A DNA stretch of 64,000 bases from Ferrovibrio sp046297595 (GTDB lineage: Bacteria; Pseudomonadota; Alphaproteobacteria; Ferrovibrionales; Ferrovibrionaceae). The notes beneath the pieces were generated by a model. That model did no database searches, was not told the DNA's origin, and was given only the letters and a program-made list of their open reading frames with translations. This document shows positions 8,111 through 16,554 of the stretch, one piece after another; the first letter of the stretch is position 1, and each line of letters starts with the position of its first letter. The stretch is taken from contig NZ_JBKBHT010000004.1 in NCBI RefSeq assembly GCF_046297595.1, positions 62,001 through 126,000 of the forward strand, given 5' to 3'. Both the position numbers and the translations under genes were made by a program.

Positions 8111-11100
8111 GCACGCAGCCACAAACGCAAACCGACCACCGCAAGGAGGGTCGTGCATCGTTCAATCTGTCCGACTGGGCGCTCTCGCATCGCTCGCTGG
8201 TCTGGTATCTCATGATCGTATTCGCGGCCGCGGGTCTGATGGCCTATTTCAGCCTCGGCCGCGCGGAAGACCCGGACTTCACCATCAAGCAGATGACGAT
8301 CACGGCGACATGGCCGGGTGCGACCATCGACGAGACGATGACGCAGGTCACCGAGCGGATCGAGAAGAAGCTCGAGGAGATCGAGGCTCTTGATTATACG
8401 AAGAGCATCAATGCGCCGGGCCGCACGACGATCTATGTCACCCTCAAGGACACGACGCCGGGCAAACTGGTGCCTGCCACCTGGGTCCGGGTCCGGAATC
8501 TGATATCCGACATCAAGAGCGAGCTTCCCGCGGGCGTGCAGGGACCGTTTTTCAATGACGACTTCGGCGATGTTTTCGGCAATGTCTATGCTTTCACTGC
8601 CGACGGCCTGACGCAGCGGCAGCTCAGGGACTATGTCGAGGATGTCCGTTCCAGAATCCTGACCATCGCGGATGTGGGCAAGGTCAACCTGATCGGCGCC
8701 CAGAACGAGGTCATCTACCTCGAATTCTCGACCCAGCAGATCGCGGCGCTGGGCATCACCCAGACGATGATCATGGATGCCCTGGCCGGCCAGAATGCCA
8801 TCGCGCCGTCCGGCGTCATCGAGGCCAAGAGCGAGCGGGTCAGCTTGCGCGTGAGTGGCGCCTTCAAGTCCGAGGACAGCCTGAGCGGCATCAATCTGCG
8901 GATCAACGACCGCTTCTTCCGGCTCAGCGACGTTGCCACCATTACGCGTGGCTACGACGATCCGCCAAAGCCGCTGTTTCGATATAAGGGCCAGCCCGCC
9001 ATCGGCCTCGCCATCGGCATGAAAAATGGGGCGAACCTCACGAATTTCGGCAAGCAGCTCGACGCCAAGATGCACGAGGTCGAGGGCAAGCTTCCTGTCG
9101 GCGTCGGCATCCACAAGGTCTCGGACCAGCCGGCGCTCGTCGACCATGCCGTCTCGGGGTTCGTGCGGGCTCTCATCGAAGCGGTTGTGATCGTCATGGC
9201 CGTGAGCTTCATCAGCGTCGGTCTGCGCGCCGGCCTTCTGGTCACCATCACCATCCCGCTGGTGCTCGCCATCACCTTCGTCGGCATGCAGGTGTTCGGC
9301 GTCTCGCTGCAGCGTATTTCTCTTGGCGCGCTCATCATCGCCCTGGGCCTCCTGGTGGACGACGCCATGATCGCGGTCGAGATGATGATCGCCCGGCTGG
9401 AAGCGGGCGACAAGCTCACTCAGGCGGCGACCTATGTGTTTTCGCATACCGCCATTCCGATGTTGACCGGAACGGCGGTCACGATCATGAGTTTCTTCCC
9501 GGTGGCTTTCAACAACGGCAGCGCCGGGGAATTCACCTTCTCGCTCTTCGTGGTGATCGCGATCTCCCTGCTGGTATCCTGGGTCGTGGCGGTGCTGTTC
9601 GTGCCGCTGCTTGGCGTGACCATGCTGCCGAAGACCATGAAGCAGCATCATGGCGAGAAGGGCCGCGTCATGCGCGGTTTCGAGGCCCTGCTGCGTCTCT
9701 GCGTGAAGCGGAAATGGGCCACCATTGCGGTGACGGCCGTACTGTTCGGCGTATCGGTCTTCGGGATGCGCTTTGTGCAGCAGCAGTTTTTCCCGTCCTC
9801 GGATCGGGTCGAGCTTATTGTCGATTGGGCAGCACCGCAGAATGTCTCGATCACCGAGACGCGGGCGCAGATGGACCGGTTCGAGCGCCATCTTGCCGAT
9901 GATGCGGATGTGGCGCACTGGTCCTCGTATGTCGGGCAGGGTGCCGTGCGCTTCCTGCTGTCGTTCGATGTTCAGCCGGGTACCCCGAATTTCGGCCAGA
10001 TCGTCATCGTGACCAAAGACCTTGTTGCCCGGGAGCGGTTGCGGACCAAGCTCACCGAGATCGCCAGGCGAGACTTCATCGGAACGGATGTCTATGTCCA
10101 CCTGCTCGATATCGGTCCGCCGGTCGGGCGTCCGGTGCAGTATCGCATCAGTGGGCCTGATCTGCAGGGTGTACGTGAACAGGCGCAGAAGATCGCGGCT
10201 GCCATGGGAACGCATCCCGATCTGGGCCAGGTGGTGTTCGACTGGAACGAGCCCGCGCGTGTCGTGAAAGTGGACGTTGTACAGGACAAGGCACGGCAGC
10301 TCGGCATCACCTCCGAGGCCATCGCGATCAGCCTCAACAGTATTGTCGGCGGCACGGTGAATACACAGGTGCGCGACTCGATCTACCTGATCGACGTGGT
10401 GACGCGGGCACGGGATATCGACCGCTCGTCGATTGAAATGCTGCAGAACCTCCAGATCCGGAGGGATCAGGGCGGCACCGTGCCATTGGCTGCCATCGCC
10501 AATCTGAGTTACGAATCCGAGCAGCCGCTTGTGTGGCGGCGGCATCGCCTGCCGACCATTACGCTCAAAGCGAGCATTGTCGGCGATGTGCAGCCGGCCA
10601 CCATCGTGCAGCAGCTCGAGCCGAAGCTGAAGCCCATCGTGGACACCTTGCCGGCGGAATACCGCTTCGCGGTCGGCGGCGCGGTCGAGGAAAGCGCCAA
10701 GGGGCAGCAGCCGATCATCGCTGTGGTACCGATGATGCTTCTGGCCATGGCGACGATCCTGATGTTCCAGCTCCAGAGCTTCCAGCGTCTGTTCCTGGTG
10801 GTCGTCGTCGCACCGCTGGGGCTGATCGGCGTGGTCGGGGCCCTGCTCCCCAGCGGCGCGCCACTCGGCTTCGTCGCCATCCTCGGCGTGCTGGCTCTGG
10901 TCGGCATCCTGATCCGCAATTCGGTGATCCTGGTGATGCAGATCGAAGAACTGCGGAACGAAGGGATCGACGGCTGGACCGCGGTGATCGAAGCCACAGG
11001 CCATCGTATGCGGCCGATCCTGTTGACGGCAGCCGCCGCGACACTCGCCCTGATCCCGATTGCGCGTGAGGTTTTCTGGGGCCCGATGGCCTACGCCATG

Positions 11101-11190
11101 ATGGGCGGCATTCTTGTTGGCACAGTGCTGACCTTGCTGTTCTTGCCCGCACTTTACGTCGCGTGGTTCAGGATCAAGGCGCCAATGTAA
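8107..11190 (+). CDS. RND-family multidrug efflux permease
   Basis: The 1027-residue inner-membrane transporter has the usual RND layout: TM1 near residue 25-45, a large periplasmic loop, TM2-6 (about 345-530), a second loop, and TM8-12 (about 850-1015). Motif GLLVDDAMIAVEMM in TM4 keeps the paired aspartates of the AcrB proton relay. In TM10, GILIRNSVILVM has arginine where AcrB has a key lysine. The sequence fits the HAE/ACR branch (drugs, biocides or lipophilic compounds) and not the metal-exporting CusA branch. It starts four bases inside the adaptor gene, and its stop overlaps the start of a PAS-domain gene. No outer-membrane channel gene is in the window. Confidence 0.93.
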   Translation: MSTQPQTQTDHRKEGRASFNLSDWALSHRSLVWYLMIVFAAAGLMAYFSLGRAEDPDFTIKQMTITATWPGATIDETMTQVTERIEKKLEEIEALDYTKSINAPGRTTIYVTLKDTTPGKLVPATWVRVRNLISDIKSELPAGVQGPFFNDDFGDVFGNVYAFTADGLTQRQLRDYVEDVRSRILTIADVGKVNLIGAQNEVIYLEFSTQQIAALGITQTMIMDALAGQNAIAPSGVIEAKSERVSLRVSGAFKSEDSLSGINLRINDRFFRLSDVATITRGYDDPPKPLFRYKGQPAIGLAIGMKNGANLTNFGKQLDAKMHEVEGKLPVGVGIHKVSDQPALVDHAVSGFVRALIEAVVIVMAVSFISVGLRAGLLVTITIPLVLAITFVGMQVFGVSLQRISLGALIIALGLLVDDAMIAVEMMIARLEAGDKLTQAATYVFSHTAIPMLTGTAVTIMSFFPVAFNNGSAGEFTFSLFVVIAISLLVSWVVAVLFVPLLGVTMLPKTMKQHHGEKGRVMRGFEALLRLCVKRKWATIAVTAVLFGVSVFGMRFVQQQFFPSSDRVELIVDWAAPQNVSITETRAQMDRFERHLADDADVAHWSSYVGQGAVRFLLSFDVQPGTPNFGQIVIVTKDLVARERLRTKLTEIARRDFIGTDVYVHLLDIGPPVGRPVQYRISGPDLQGVREQAQKIAAAMGTHPDLGQVVFDWNEPARVVKVDVVQDKARQLGITSEAIAISLNSIVGGTVNTQVRDSIYLIDVVTRARDIDRSSIEMLQNLQIRRDQGGTVPLAAIANLSYESEQPLVWRRHRLPTITLKASIVGDVQPATIVQQLEPKLKPIVDTLPAEYRFAVGGAVEESAKGQQPIIAVVPMMLLAMATILMFQLQSFQRLFLVVVVAPLGLIGVVGALLPSGAPLGFVAILGVLALVGILIRNSVILVMQIEELRNEGIDGWTAVIEATGHRMRPILLTAAAATLALIPIAREVFWGPMAYAMMGGILVGTVLTLLFLPALYVAWFRIKAPM

Positions 11191-11759
11191 TGCCGAATCA
11201 GCAGGGTATAAACAAGATGCAAGCCAAACAATCCGATCGCCCGAAGCCAACCGGCAGAGAACGAGTGTTCGCGGAGAGCGATATCATTGTCAGCAAGACG
11301 GACATCAAGGGCCGCCTGACTTACGCAAACAGTATATTCTGTAAAGTCGGATTGTACTCCGAATTAGAGTTGATTGGTCAGCCCCACAGTATCGTCCGGC
11401 ATCCAGACATGCCGCGGTGCATTTTCCATTTCCTGTGGGAACGCATACAAAGCGGTCGAGAGCTTTTTGCCATCGTCAAGAACATGGCCAAAAGTGGTGA
11501 CCATTACTGGGTTCTTGCCCATGTAACACCCAGCTTCGACCGCAACGGCGCAATTGATGGTTACCACTCGAATCGCCGTCTGCCAGATCGCGATGCAATC
11601 TCGGCTATCGAGCCAGTATATGCGCGTCTGCTGCAGATCGAGAACAGCAATCCGGACCCGCGAGCGGGATTGAGAGAATCCAATCAGGCATTGCGGACAT
11701 TTCTGAGTGAGAAGGGTCTCGAATATGACGAGTTCCTGTTCAGCATTGTGAAGCAATAA
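11190..11759 (+). CDS. Aer-type PAS domain protein (redox/energy-taxis sensor), module 2
   Basis: The 189-residue protein is a close paralogue of the product of 1687-2220: by hand alignment about 75 of 108 residues of the PAS core are identical. It retains RHPDMP, FLWERIQSG, GDHYWVLAHVTP and GYHSNRR of the Aer FAD-binding PAS fold. The ATG at 11190 shares a base with the stop of the RND permease; an alternative ATG at 11217 gives a length closer to that of the paralogue. There is no membrane segment or output domain. The chemoreceptor partner follows after 14 bases. Placement straight after the pump gene suggests co-transcription with efflux. Confidence 0.83.
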   Translation: MPNQQGINKMQAKQSDRPKPTGRERVFAESDIIVSKTDIKGRLTYANSIFCKVGLYSELELIGQPHSIVRHPDMPRCIFHFLWERIQSGRELFAIVKNMAKSGDHYWVLAHVTPSFDRNGAIDGYHSNRRLPDRDAISAIEPVYARLLQIENSNPDPRAGLRESNQALRTFLSEKGLEYDEFLFSIVKQ

Positions 11760-11773
11760 GCGGAGATGCAGCG

Positions 11774-12997
11774 ATGCTCGGAATGAAAAATAGAATGTAC
11801 CGTGAAGCCTTCGCTGAAATAGGTGAGGTTTGCAGACGTGCGGCGAGCGGTGACATGTCTGCCAGGATTATTTACACCGAGAAATATGGTGAACTGAAAG
11901 ACGCGCTTGCGCACGTCAACCGGATTCTCGACCTAGCTGATGCCTATATCCGCGAATCCAGCGCATCGCTTGAGTGCGCTTCTAATGAGAAATACTACAG
12001 GCCATTCCTTCTGCGGGGTATGCCGGGTGATTTTCACCGAGGCGCGATGGTCATCAATACGGCGCGCGAGGTCATGAAGGCTCGGGCCGAAGAAGCCATC
12101 CGGATAGAAGCGCAGATGGCAATGCAGAAAAAAGAAGCTACTGAAGCCGCGAAGAGGCAGCGGCAGTCGTTGGCTGACGAGTTCGAAGCCAAGGTATCGA
12201 TTGTGGTCGATGCGGTCCGGGGCGCCAGCGAACTGCTCGAAGCGAATGCCGTTTCCATGTCGGGTGAGATTGGGGGCGTCCGCTCCAAGGCTGTCGCATC
12301 TACCGATGCAGCAATGCAGGCAACAAACAATACGCAGGCCGTTGCGGCTGCCGCAGAGGAACTGTCGGCCAGCGTGATTGAGATTTCCCGTCAGGTCACG
12401 GACTGCAGAATGGCAAGCGAGTCGGTTGCGCGCGAGGTCGATCGGGCGAATGACAATGTCCGCGCCCTGGACAAGGCGAATGAAAAGATTGACGAGGTGA
12501 TTGAGTTTATCAAGAACGTCGCTTTCCAGACCAATCTCCTTTCCCTGAATGCGAGCGTAGAAGCAGCGCGTGCCGGAGAGTCTGGTCGCGGGTTCGCGGT
12601 GGTGGCGCAGGAGGTTCGAAACCTGGCGCAGAAGACGTCAGAAGCGGCGAAGAGCGTCGCCGAGCAGATTGCAGAAATCAAACTGGCAGCCTCAAAGACT
12701 ATCGAGTCCATCCATGTCATTCGAGGGCAGGCCGGTAATCTCAACGACAGGGTGAAGACCATCACCGATTCGGTCCAGGAACAGTCATCCGCCACAGCGG
12801 ATATCTCGAACAATATCCAAGGTGCCGCAGCCAAAACGGAATTGGTTGCAACAAATGTTGCCGATATTTCCGAAGCCGCACAGAACACTGCCGGGACGGC
12901 AGGTGTCGTTGAAGGGGCATCGAAGAGTCTTCGCCAGAAATCTGATGACCTGTCTCGGCATGTCGTCGATTTTCTGGGTTATGTACGAGGCATGTGA
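11774..12997 (+). CDS. Soluble methyl-accepting chemotaxis protein, module 2
   Basis: The 407-residue cytoplasmic chemoreceptor shares its N-terminal 110 residues with the first module's receptor: NRILDLADAYIRESSASLEC and KYYRPFLLRGMPGDFHRGAM. This shared domain may be where the PAS protein docks. It lacks the middle HAMP-like repeats of the first receptor and goes directly into the coiled coil, with the CheA/CheW-binding tip at VAFQTNLLSLNASVEAARAG (about 247-267). No terminal pentapeptide is seen. It lies between the PAS gene and the HD-GYP gene, in one apparent operon. Confidence 0.9.
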   Translation: MLGMKNRMYREAFAEIGEVCRRAASGDMSARIIYTEKYGELKDALAHVNRILDLADAYIRESSASLECASNEKYYRPFLLRGMPGDFHRGAMVINTAREVMKARAEEAIRIEAQMAMQKKEATEAAKRQRQSLADEFEAKVSIVVDAVRGASELLEANAVSMSGEIGGVRSKAVASTDAAMQATNNTQAVAAAAEELSASVIEISRQVTDCRMASESVAREVDRANDNVRALDKANEKIDEVIEFIKNVAFQTNLLSLNASVEAARAGESGRGFAVVAQEVRNLAQKTSEAAKSVAEQIAEIKLAASKTIESIHVIRGQAGNLNDRVKTITDSVQEQSSATADISNNIQGAAAKTELVATNVADISEAAQNTAGTAGVVEGASKSLRQKSDDLSRHVVDFLGYVRGM

Positions 12998-13003
12998 ACT
13001 GCG

Positions 13004-13594
13004 ATGATCCTGAAACCAATCACCACGCTCGTGGCCAGGGTGGCCCACGCGCATGATCCTGACACCGATGGCCACGCCCAGCGGCTGGTACAAATTAGTG
13101 AAATCCTGGCGGAAAGCATCGGCCTGGACCACGAGGCAATTCAGGAAGTCGGCATATCGGCGCTCTTGCACGATATCGGGAAGAACGCCGTGCCGGACGC
13201 TATCCTTTTCAAGCGGGGGCGGCTGGATGAGCACGAGCGGAAAATCGTTTCAAAGCATACTGTCGAAGGCTACGAACTGCTCAAAAGCGTGAGGCACCCG
13301 GCTTTCGACCTGGCGGCGGATGTGGCGCTATCTCACCATGAAACGTTCAACGGAGGGGGGTACCCGTTCGGTAGGTCGGGAAACGATATTTCCCTTGCGG
13401 CCCGGATCGTGGCTGTCGCGGATGTTTACGATGCGCTTCGGTCTGCAAGACCCTACAAGGCAGGAATGACGCACCAGGAAGCTTACAATATCATCACCAA
13501 AGGTGATGGGCGAACGTCACCGGAGAATTTCGACCCCCGAGTACTCGAGGCATTCGATCGCCGTCTGGGGGATGTGGGAGCGCTTTACTTTTGA
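13004..13594 (+). CDS. Stand-alone HD-GYP-type protein (probable c-di-GMP phosphodiesterase)
   Basis: The 196-residue protein is essentially one HD-GYP domain. It shows the metal-binding HD in LLHDIGKNAV (about 50-59), a second His-His in LSHHETFNGGGYPFG, and the GYP motif itself in that same stretch. The usual DGxGYP reads NGGGYP here, so one conserved acidic residue is replaced. ARIVAVADVYDAL and FDPRVLEAF are also typical. There is no receiver domain, unlike RpfG. The start lies six bases after the chemoreceptor stop. It may couple c-di-GMP turnover to the sensory module; activity is plausible but not certain given the motif change. Confidence 0.82.
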   Translation: MILKPITTLVARVAHAHDPDTDGHAQRLVQISEILAESIGLDHEAIQEVGISALLHDIGKNAVPDAILFKRGRLDEHERKIVSKHTVEGYELLKSVRHPAFDLAADVALSHHETFNGGGYPFGRSGNDISLAARIVAVADVYDALRSARPYKAGMTHQEAYNIITKGDGRTSPENFDPRVLEAFDRRLGDVGALYF

Positions 13595-13980
13595 CTTATG
13601 CCCGAAAGACGGCCACCTGGATTATGGCGTACATAGCTTCGGGGCCCGCCGCCCGCCTTAGCGAAGTTTCGGCCAGGTGACGTATAAGCCTCGTGCAGAG
13701 GCGTAGGCGGTCAAAACGCCAGACAGAATGATTTAGAAATCACCGAGTACCGACAGAATAAATTGGAATCTTCGGCTAAAATAAAGTAGAGAATTTCCAC
13801 CAAGAAATTGAAACCATTTAATGCGCGCTGTCATTCTGATTTAGAAGGTACAAGCGGTTTTTCGGTTTCGCCAGCGCATCAAACCAGCCCTAGCTTGACG
13901 CTGGGGCAAGCTTTCGCGCGCCTTGCGGCTGGCTGCGGCTGGGATAATCTGGCGCGAACAGAAAATCCGGAGGCGAGGAA
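13595..13980. other. Gene-free, AT-richer stretch between the accessory region and the next gene
   Basis: No convincing gene lies in these 386 bases. The part from about 13720 to 13860 is visibly more AT-rich than the surrounding DNA and holds a 10-base direct repeat, TGATTTAGAA, at 13729-13738 and 13837-13846. The arms CACCTGG and CCAGGTG lie roughly 50 bases apart near 13615 and 13675. A weak promoter candidate (TTGCGG at 13923-13928 and TAATCT at 13945-13950) precedes the acyl-CoA dehydrogenase gene. No tRNA or integrase marks an insertion point. Confidence 0.45.
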
Positions 13981-15186
13981 ATGGACCTGAATTTCACAGC
14001 CGAGGAACTGGCTTTCCGCGATGAGGTCCGCCGGTTCATCGAACAGAATTTCGACAGCGAGATGCGCGCGGCCATGGCCCGCACCCGCACCGGCTATATC
14101 GCCAAGCACCTGCATATCCGCTGGCAGAAGGCGCTGAACGAAAAGGGCTGGCTGGCGCCGAACTGGCCGGTCGAATATGGCGGTCCGGGTTGGACGCCGA
14201 CTCAGCGCTATATCTACGAGCAGGAGATGAGTTCGGCCGGCGCACCCATCGTCGTGCCCTTCGGGCCGCGCATGCTGGCGCCGGTGATCATGAAATTCGG
14301 CACCGAGGCGCAGAAGAAGAAATACCTGCCTGACATCCTGGCGAGCAACACCTGGTGGTGCCAGGGCTATTCCGAGCCGGGTGCCGGTTCCGACCTGGCC
14401 AGCCTGCAGATGAAGGCCGAGGACAAGGGCGACCATTTCCTCTGCAACGGCAGCAAGATCTGGACCTCCGAGGCCCAGCATGCCGACATGATCTTCTGCC
14501 TGGTGCGCACAGCCCAAACCAAGAAACCGCAGGAGGGCATTTCCTTCCTTCTGATCGACATGAAGTCGCCCGGCGTGACCGTTTCGCCCATCGTCACCAT
14601 CGACGAAGCCAGCGAGGGCATGCAGGAGGTCAACCAGGTCTTCTTCGACGACGTGAAGGTTCCCAAAGAGAACCTGGTCGGCGAACTGAACCAGGGCTGG
14701 ACCTGCGCCAAATACCTGCTCGAATTCGAGCGTGGCAATGCCTATTCCGGTCATCTCAAGCGGCATCTGGGACATCTGCGCAAGATTGCCAGGGCCGAAC
14801 AGGCTCATGGCGCGCCGCTGGCGCAGGACCCGGATTTCGCCGCCAAGCTGGCCCAGGCCGAAATGGACATCATGGCCATGGAGATGCTGGAGCTGCGCGT
14901 GCTGGGCGGCACCAAAAGCGGCCAGAATCTGGGCGCGGCATCGTCGATGCTCAAAACCCGCGGCACCGAGCTGCAGCAGCTGGTGACCGAGCTGTCGGCC
15001 GAAGCGGTGGGTTATTACGCCTCGCCCTTCACGCCGCTGATCGAGGGCTCGAACGAGCCGACCATCGGCCCGGATTATGCCGACGGCGCCGCCCCGCGTT
15101 ATCTGAACATGCGTAAGGTGACGATCTACGCCGGCTCGAACGAGATCCAGCGCAACATCATGTCGAAGCTGATCCTCGGCCTCTGA
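13981..15186 (+). CDS. Acyl-CoA dehydrogenase family protein
   Basis: The 401-residue flavoenzyme has the acyl-CoA dehydrogenase fold: helical N-terminal domain (FTAEELAFRDEVRRFIEQNF), the FAD/substrate signature WCQGYSEPGAGSDLASLQMK (about 123-142), a beta domain, and a C-terminal helical domain ending in IYAGSNEIQRNIMSKLILGL. It introduces a trans-2 double bond into an acyl-CoA and passes electrons to ETF. GGAGGCGAGG precedes the ATG. Chain specificity cannot be read from the sequence. It stands alone; no thiolase, CoA ligase or hydratase is adjacent. Confidence 0.92.
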   Translation: MDLNFTAEELAFRDEVRRFIEQNFDSEMRAAMARTRTGYIAKHLHIRWQKALNEKGWLAPNWPVEYGGPGWTPTQRYIYEQEMSSAGAPIVVPFGPRMLAPVIMKFGTEAQKKKYLPDILASNTWWCQGYSEPGAGSDLASLQMKAEDKGDHFLCNGSKIWTSEAQHADMIFCLVRTAQTKKPQEGISFLLIDMKSPGVTVSPIVTIDEASEGMQEVNQVFFDDVKVPKENLVGELNQGWTCAKYLLEFERGNAYSGHLKRHLGHLRKIARAEQAHGAPLAQDPDFAAKLAQAEMDIMAMEMLELRVLGGTKSGQNLGAASSMLKTRGTELQQLVTELSAEAVGYYASPFTPLIEGSNEPTIGPDYADGAAPRYLNMRKVTIYAGSNEIQRNIMSKLILGL

Positions 15187-15197
15187 CCTGTCCTGTC

Positions 15198-15216
15198 GGC
15201 CGGCTCCCTGCCGGCC
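15198..15216. terminator. Strong GC hairpin after the acyl-CoA dehydrogenase gene
   Basis: GGCCGGC (15198-15204) pairs with GCCGGCC (15210-15216) around a five-base loop, 11 bases after the stop codon. Only two T follow closely, so it is a weak intrinsic terminator or an RNA 3'-end stabiliser. Confidence 0.45.
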
Positions 15217-15298
15217 GGCCTTGGCGTGATCTGGCTCCACCCTAGATTCTGCCCTACACTCGGCCCGTATGACGGTCGGGGGCAGGGTGGAGCAGACC

Positions 15299-16144
15299 AT
15301 GATTCGCATCCGTGTATTTCTGACCGTTCTGGCGGTGGTTGCCGGCGTGGCTTTGGCGCCGCGCAATGGCCCCGCTGCCGATCTGCCGTTGATCGATGCC
15401 CATGTGCATTACAGCCACGATGCCTGGCAGATGGTGCCCACGGCCGATGCCATTGCCATCCTGCGCCGCGCCGGCCTGCGCAAGGTGCTGGTGCCCAGTT
15501 CAAGCGACGACGGCACCCAGAAGCTCTATGAGGCCGCCCCCGACCTGATCGTGCCGGAATTGCGCCCCTATCGCAGCCGCGGCGAGATCGGCAGCTGGAT
15601 GCGCGACGAGACGGTGCTGCAGCATATCGAGGCGCGGCTGGCGAAATACAGGTATGTCGGGATCGGCGAATTCCATGTCTATGGCGCGGATGCCGACCTG
15701 CCGGTGCTGAAACGCGTGGTGGCCCTGGCGCGGCAGCACAAGCTGTTCCTGCATGCCCATAGCGACGCCGATGCGGTGGAACGGCTGTTCCGGCACGATC
15801 CCCAGGCCCTGATCCTGTGGGCGCATTCCGGTTTCGACCGGCCCGATGCGGTGCGGGCGATGCTGAGGCGTTATCCCACGCTCTGGGCCGACCTGGCCTT
15901 CCGCAACGACCATGCCGCCCAGGGCAAGGTCGATCCGGCCTGGCGGGCCCTGTTCGAGGAATTCCCGGACCGTTTCATGGTCGGCACCGACACCTTCACG
16001 CCGGAGCGCTGGTTCTATATCGAGGAACACGCGAAATGGTCGCGCGGCTGGCTGGCCGACCTGCCCACGCCGCTGGCCGAGAAGATCGCCTGGCGCAATG
16101 CCGAGGCGCTGTTCGCCCGCACCGGCTTCAAACCTGCCGATTGA
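15299..16144 (+). CDS. Exported amidohydrolase family protein
   Basis: The 281-residue protein begins with a Sec signal (MIRIRVFLTVLAVVAGVALA, 1-20). The mature part follows the amidohydrolase/TatD-like metal hydrolase plan: LIDAHVHYSHD with the first metal-binding HxH, then FLHAHSDADA, LILWAHSGFDRP and VGTDTFTPERW with the catalytic aspartate. An in-frame ATG 30 bases upstream was rejected because it would bury the signal sequence. It heads a tight trio with a YtkA-like protein (8-base gap) and a di-haem peroxidase, all exported. The substrate is unknown. Confidence 0.78.
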   Translation: MIRIRVFLTVLAVVAGVALAPRNGPAADLPLIDAHVHYSHDAWQMVPTADAIAILRRAGLRKVLVPSSSDDGTQKLYEAAPDLIVPELRPYRSRGEIGSWMRDETVLQHIEARLAKYRYVGIGEFHVYGADADLPVLKRVVALARQHKLFLHAHSDADAVERLFRHDPQALILWAHSGFDRPDAVRAMLRRYPTLWADLAFRNDHAAQGKVDPAWRALFEEFPDRFMVGTDTFTPERWFYIEEHAKWSRGWLADLPTPLAEKIAWRNAEALFARTGFKPAD

Positions 16145-16152
16145 TCCGGCCG

Positions 16153-16554
16153 ATGCTGCGTTTGCTTCTATTCGCTGGATTGCTGGTATCTGCGTCGCTG
16201 CCCGTCTGGGCCTGCGAGCCGGTTCCGGCTGCGGCGCGGGTGGTCGAAGGGCCACGCTTCAAGCTGGTGGTGCTGTCCGAGCCGATGCCGATCCCGCTCA
16301 ATGCGCCCTTCGCCCTTGATGTCTGGCTTTGTGATGCCCGCATGGCCGAGTTGCCGCCGCTGGTACGGGTCGATGCATGGATGCCGGCCCATCGCCACGG
16401 CATGAACTATGCCCCCACCATCGCCAAGCTGGACTGGGGGCATTACCGTGCCGACGGTTTTCTGCTGCATATGCCTGGCGAATGGGAATTCATCTTCGAC
16501 TTCGCCGGCCTGGAGCAGAACGAAAGGCTCAGTTTCCGCTTCGACGCGGAATGA
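16153..16554 (+). CDS. Exported YtkA/FixH-like protein, possible copper site
   Basis: The 133-residue protein has a signal peptide (MLRLLLFAGLLVSASLPVWA, 1-20) and a single beta-rich domain. The segment MPAHRHGMNY (about 75-84), followed later by LLHMPGEWEFIFDF, resembles the Met/His-rich core of YtkA-like proteins found beside copper and cytochrome proteins. The next gene starts inside its stop codon (ATGA overlap), so it is translationally coupled to the di-haem peroxidase. Metal binding is inference from the His/Met pattern. Confidence 0.65.
   Translation: MLRLLLFAGLLVSASLPVWACEPVPAAARVVEGPRFKLVVLSEPMPIPLNAPFALDVWLCDARMAELPPLVRVDAWMPAHRHGMNYAPTIAKLDWGHYRADGFLLHMPGEWEFIFDFAGLEQNERLSFRFDAE

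Noticed and set aside
7804..11250. Very long minus-strand open frame (1148 codons)
   Set aside because: It is wholly antisense to the RND permease, which has clear family motifs. Its product is a His/Asp/Gln/Arg-rich sequence with no domain, as expected from a GC-rich shadow frame.
13900..13950. Promoter with TTGACG at about 13895 and ATAAT at about 13945 for the acyl-CoA dehydrogenase gene
   Set aside because: The spacing is about 40 bases, far outside the sigma-70 range.
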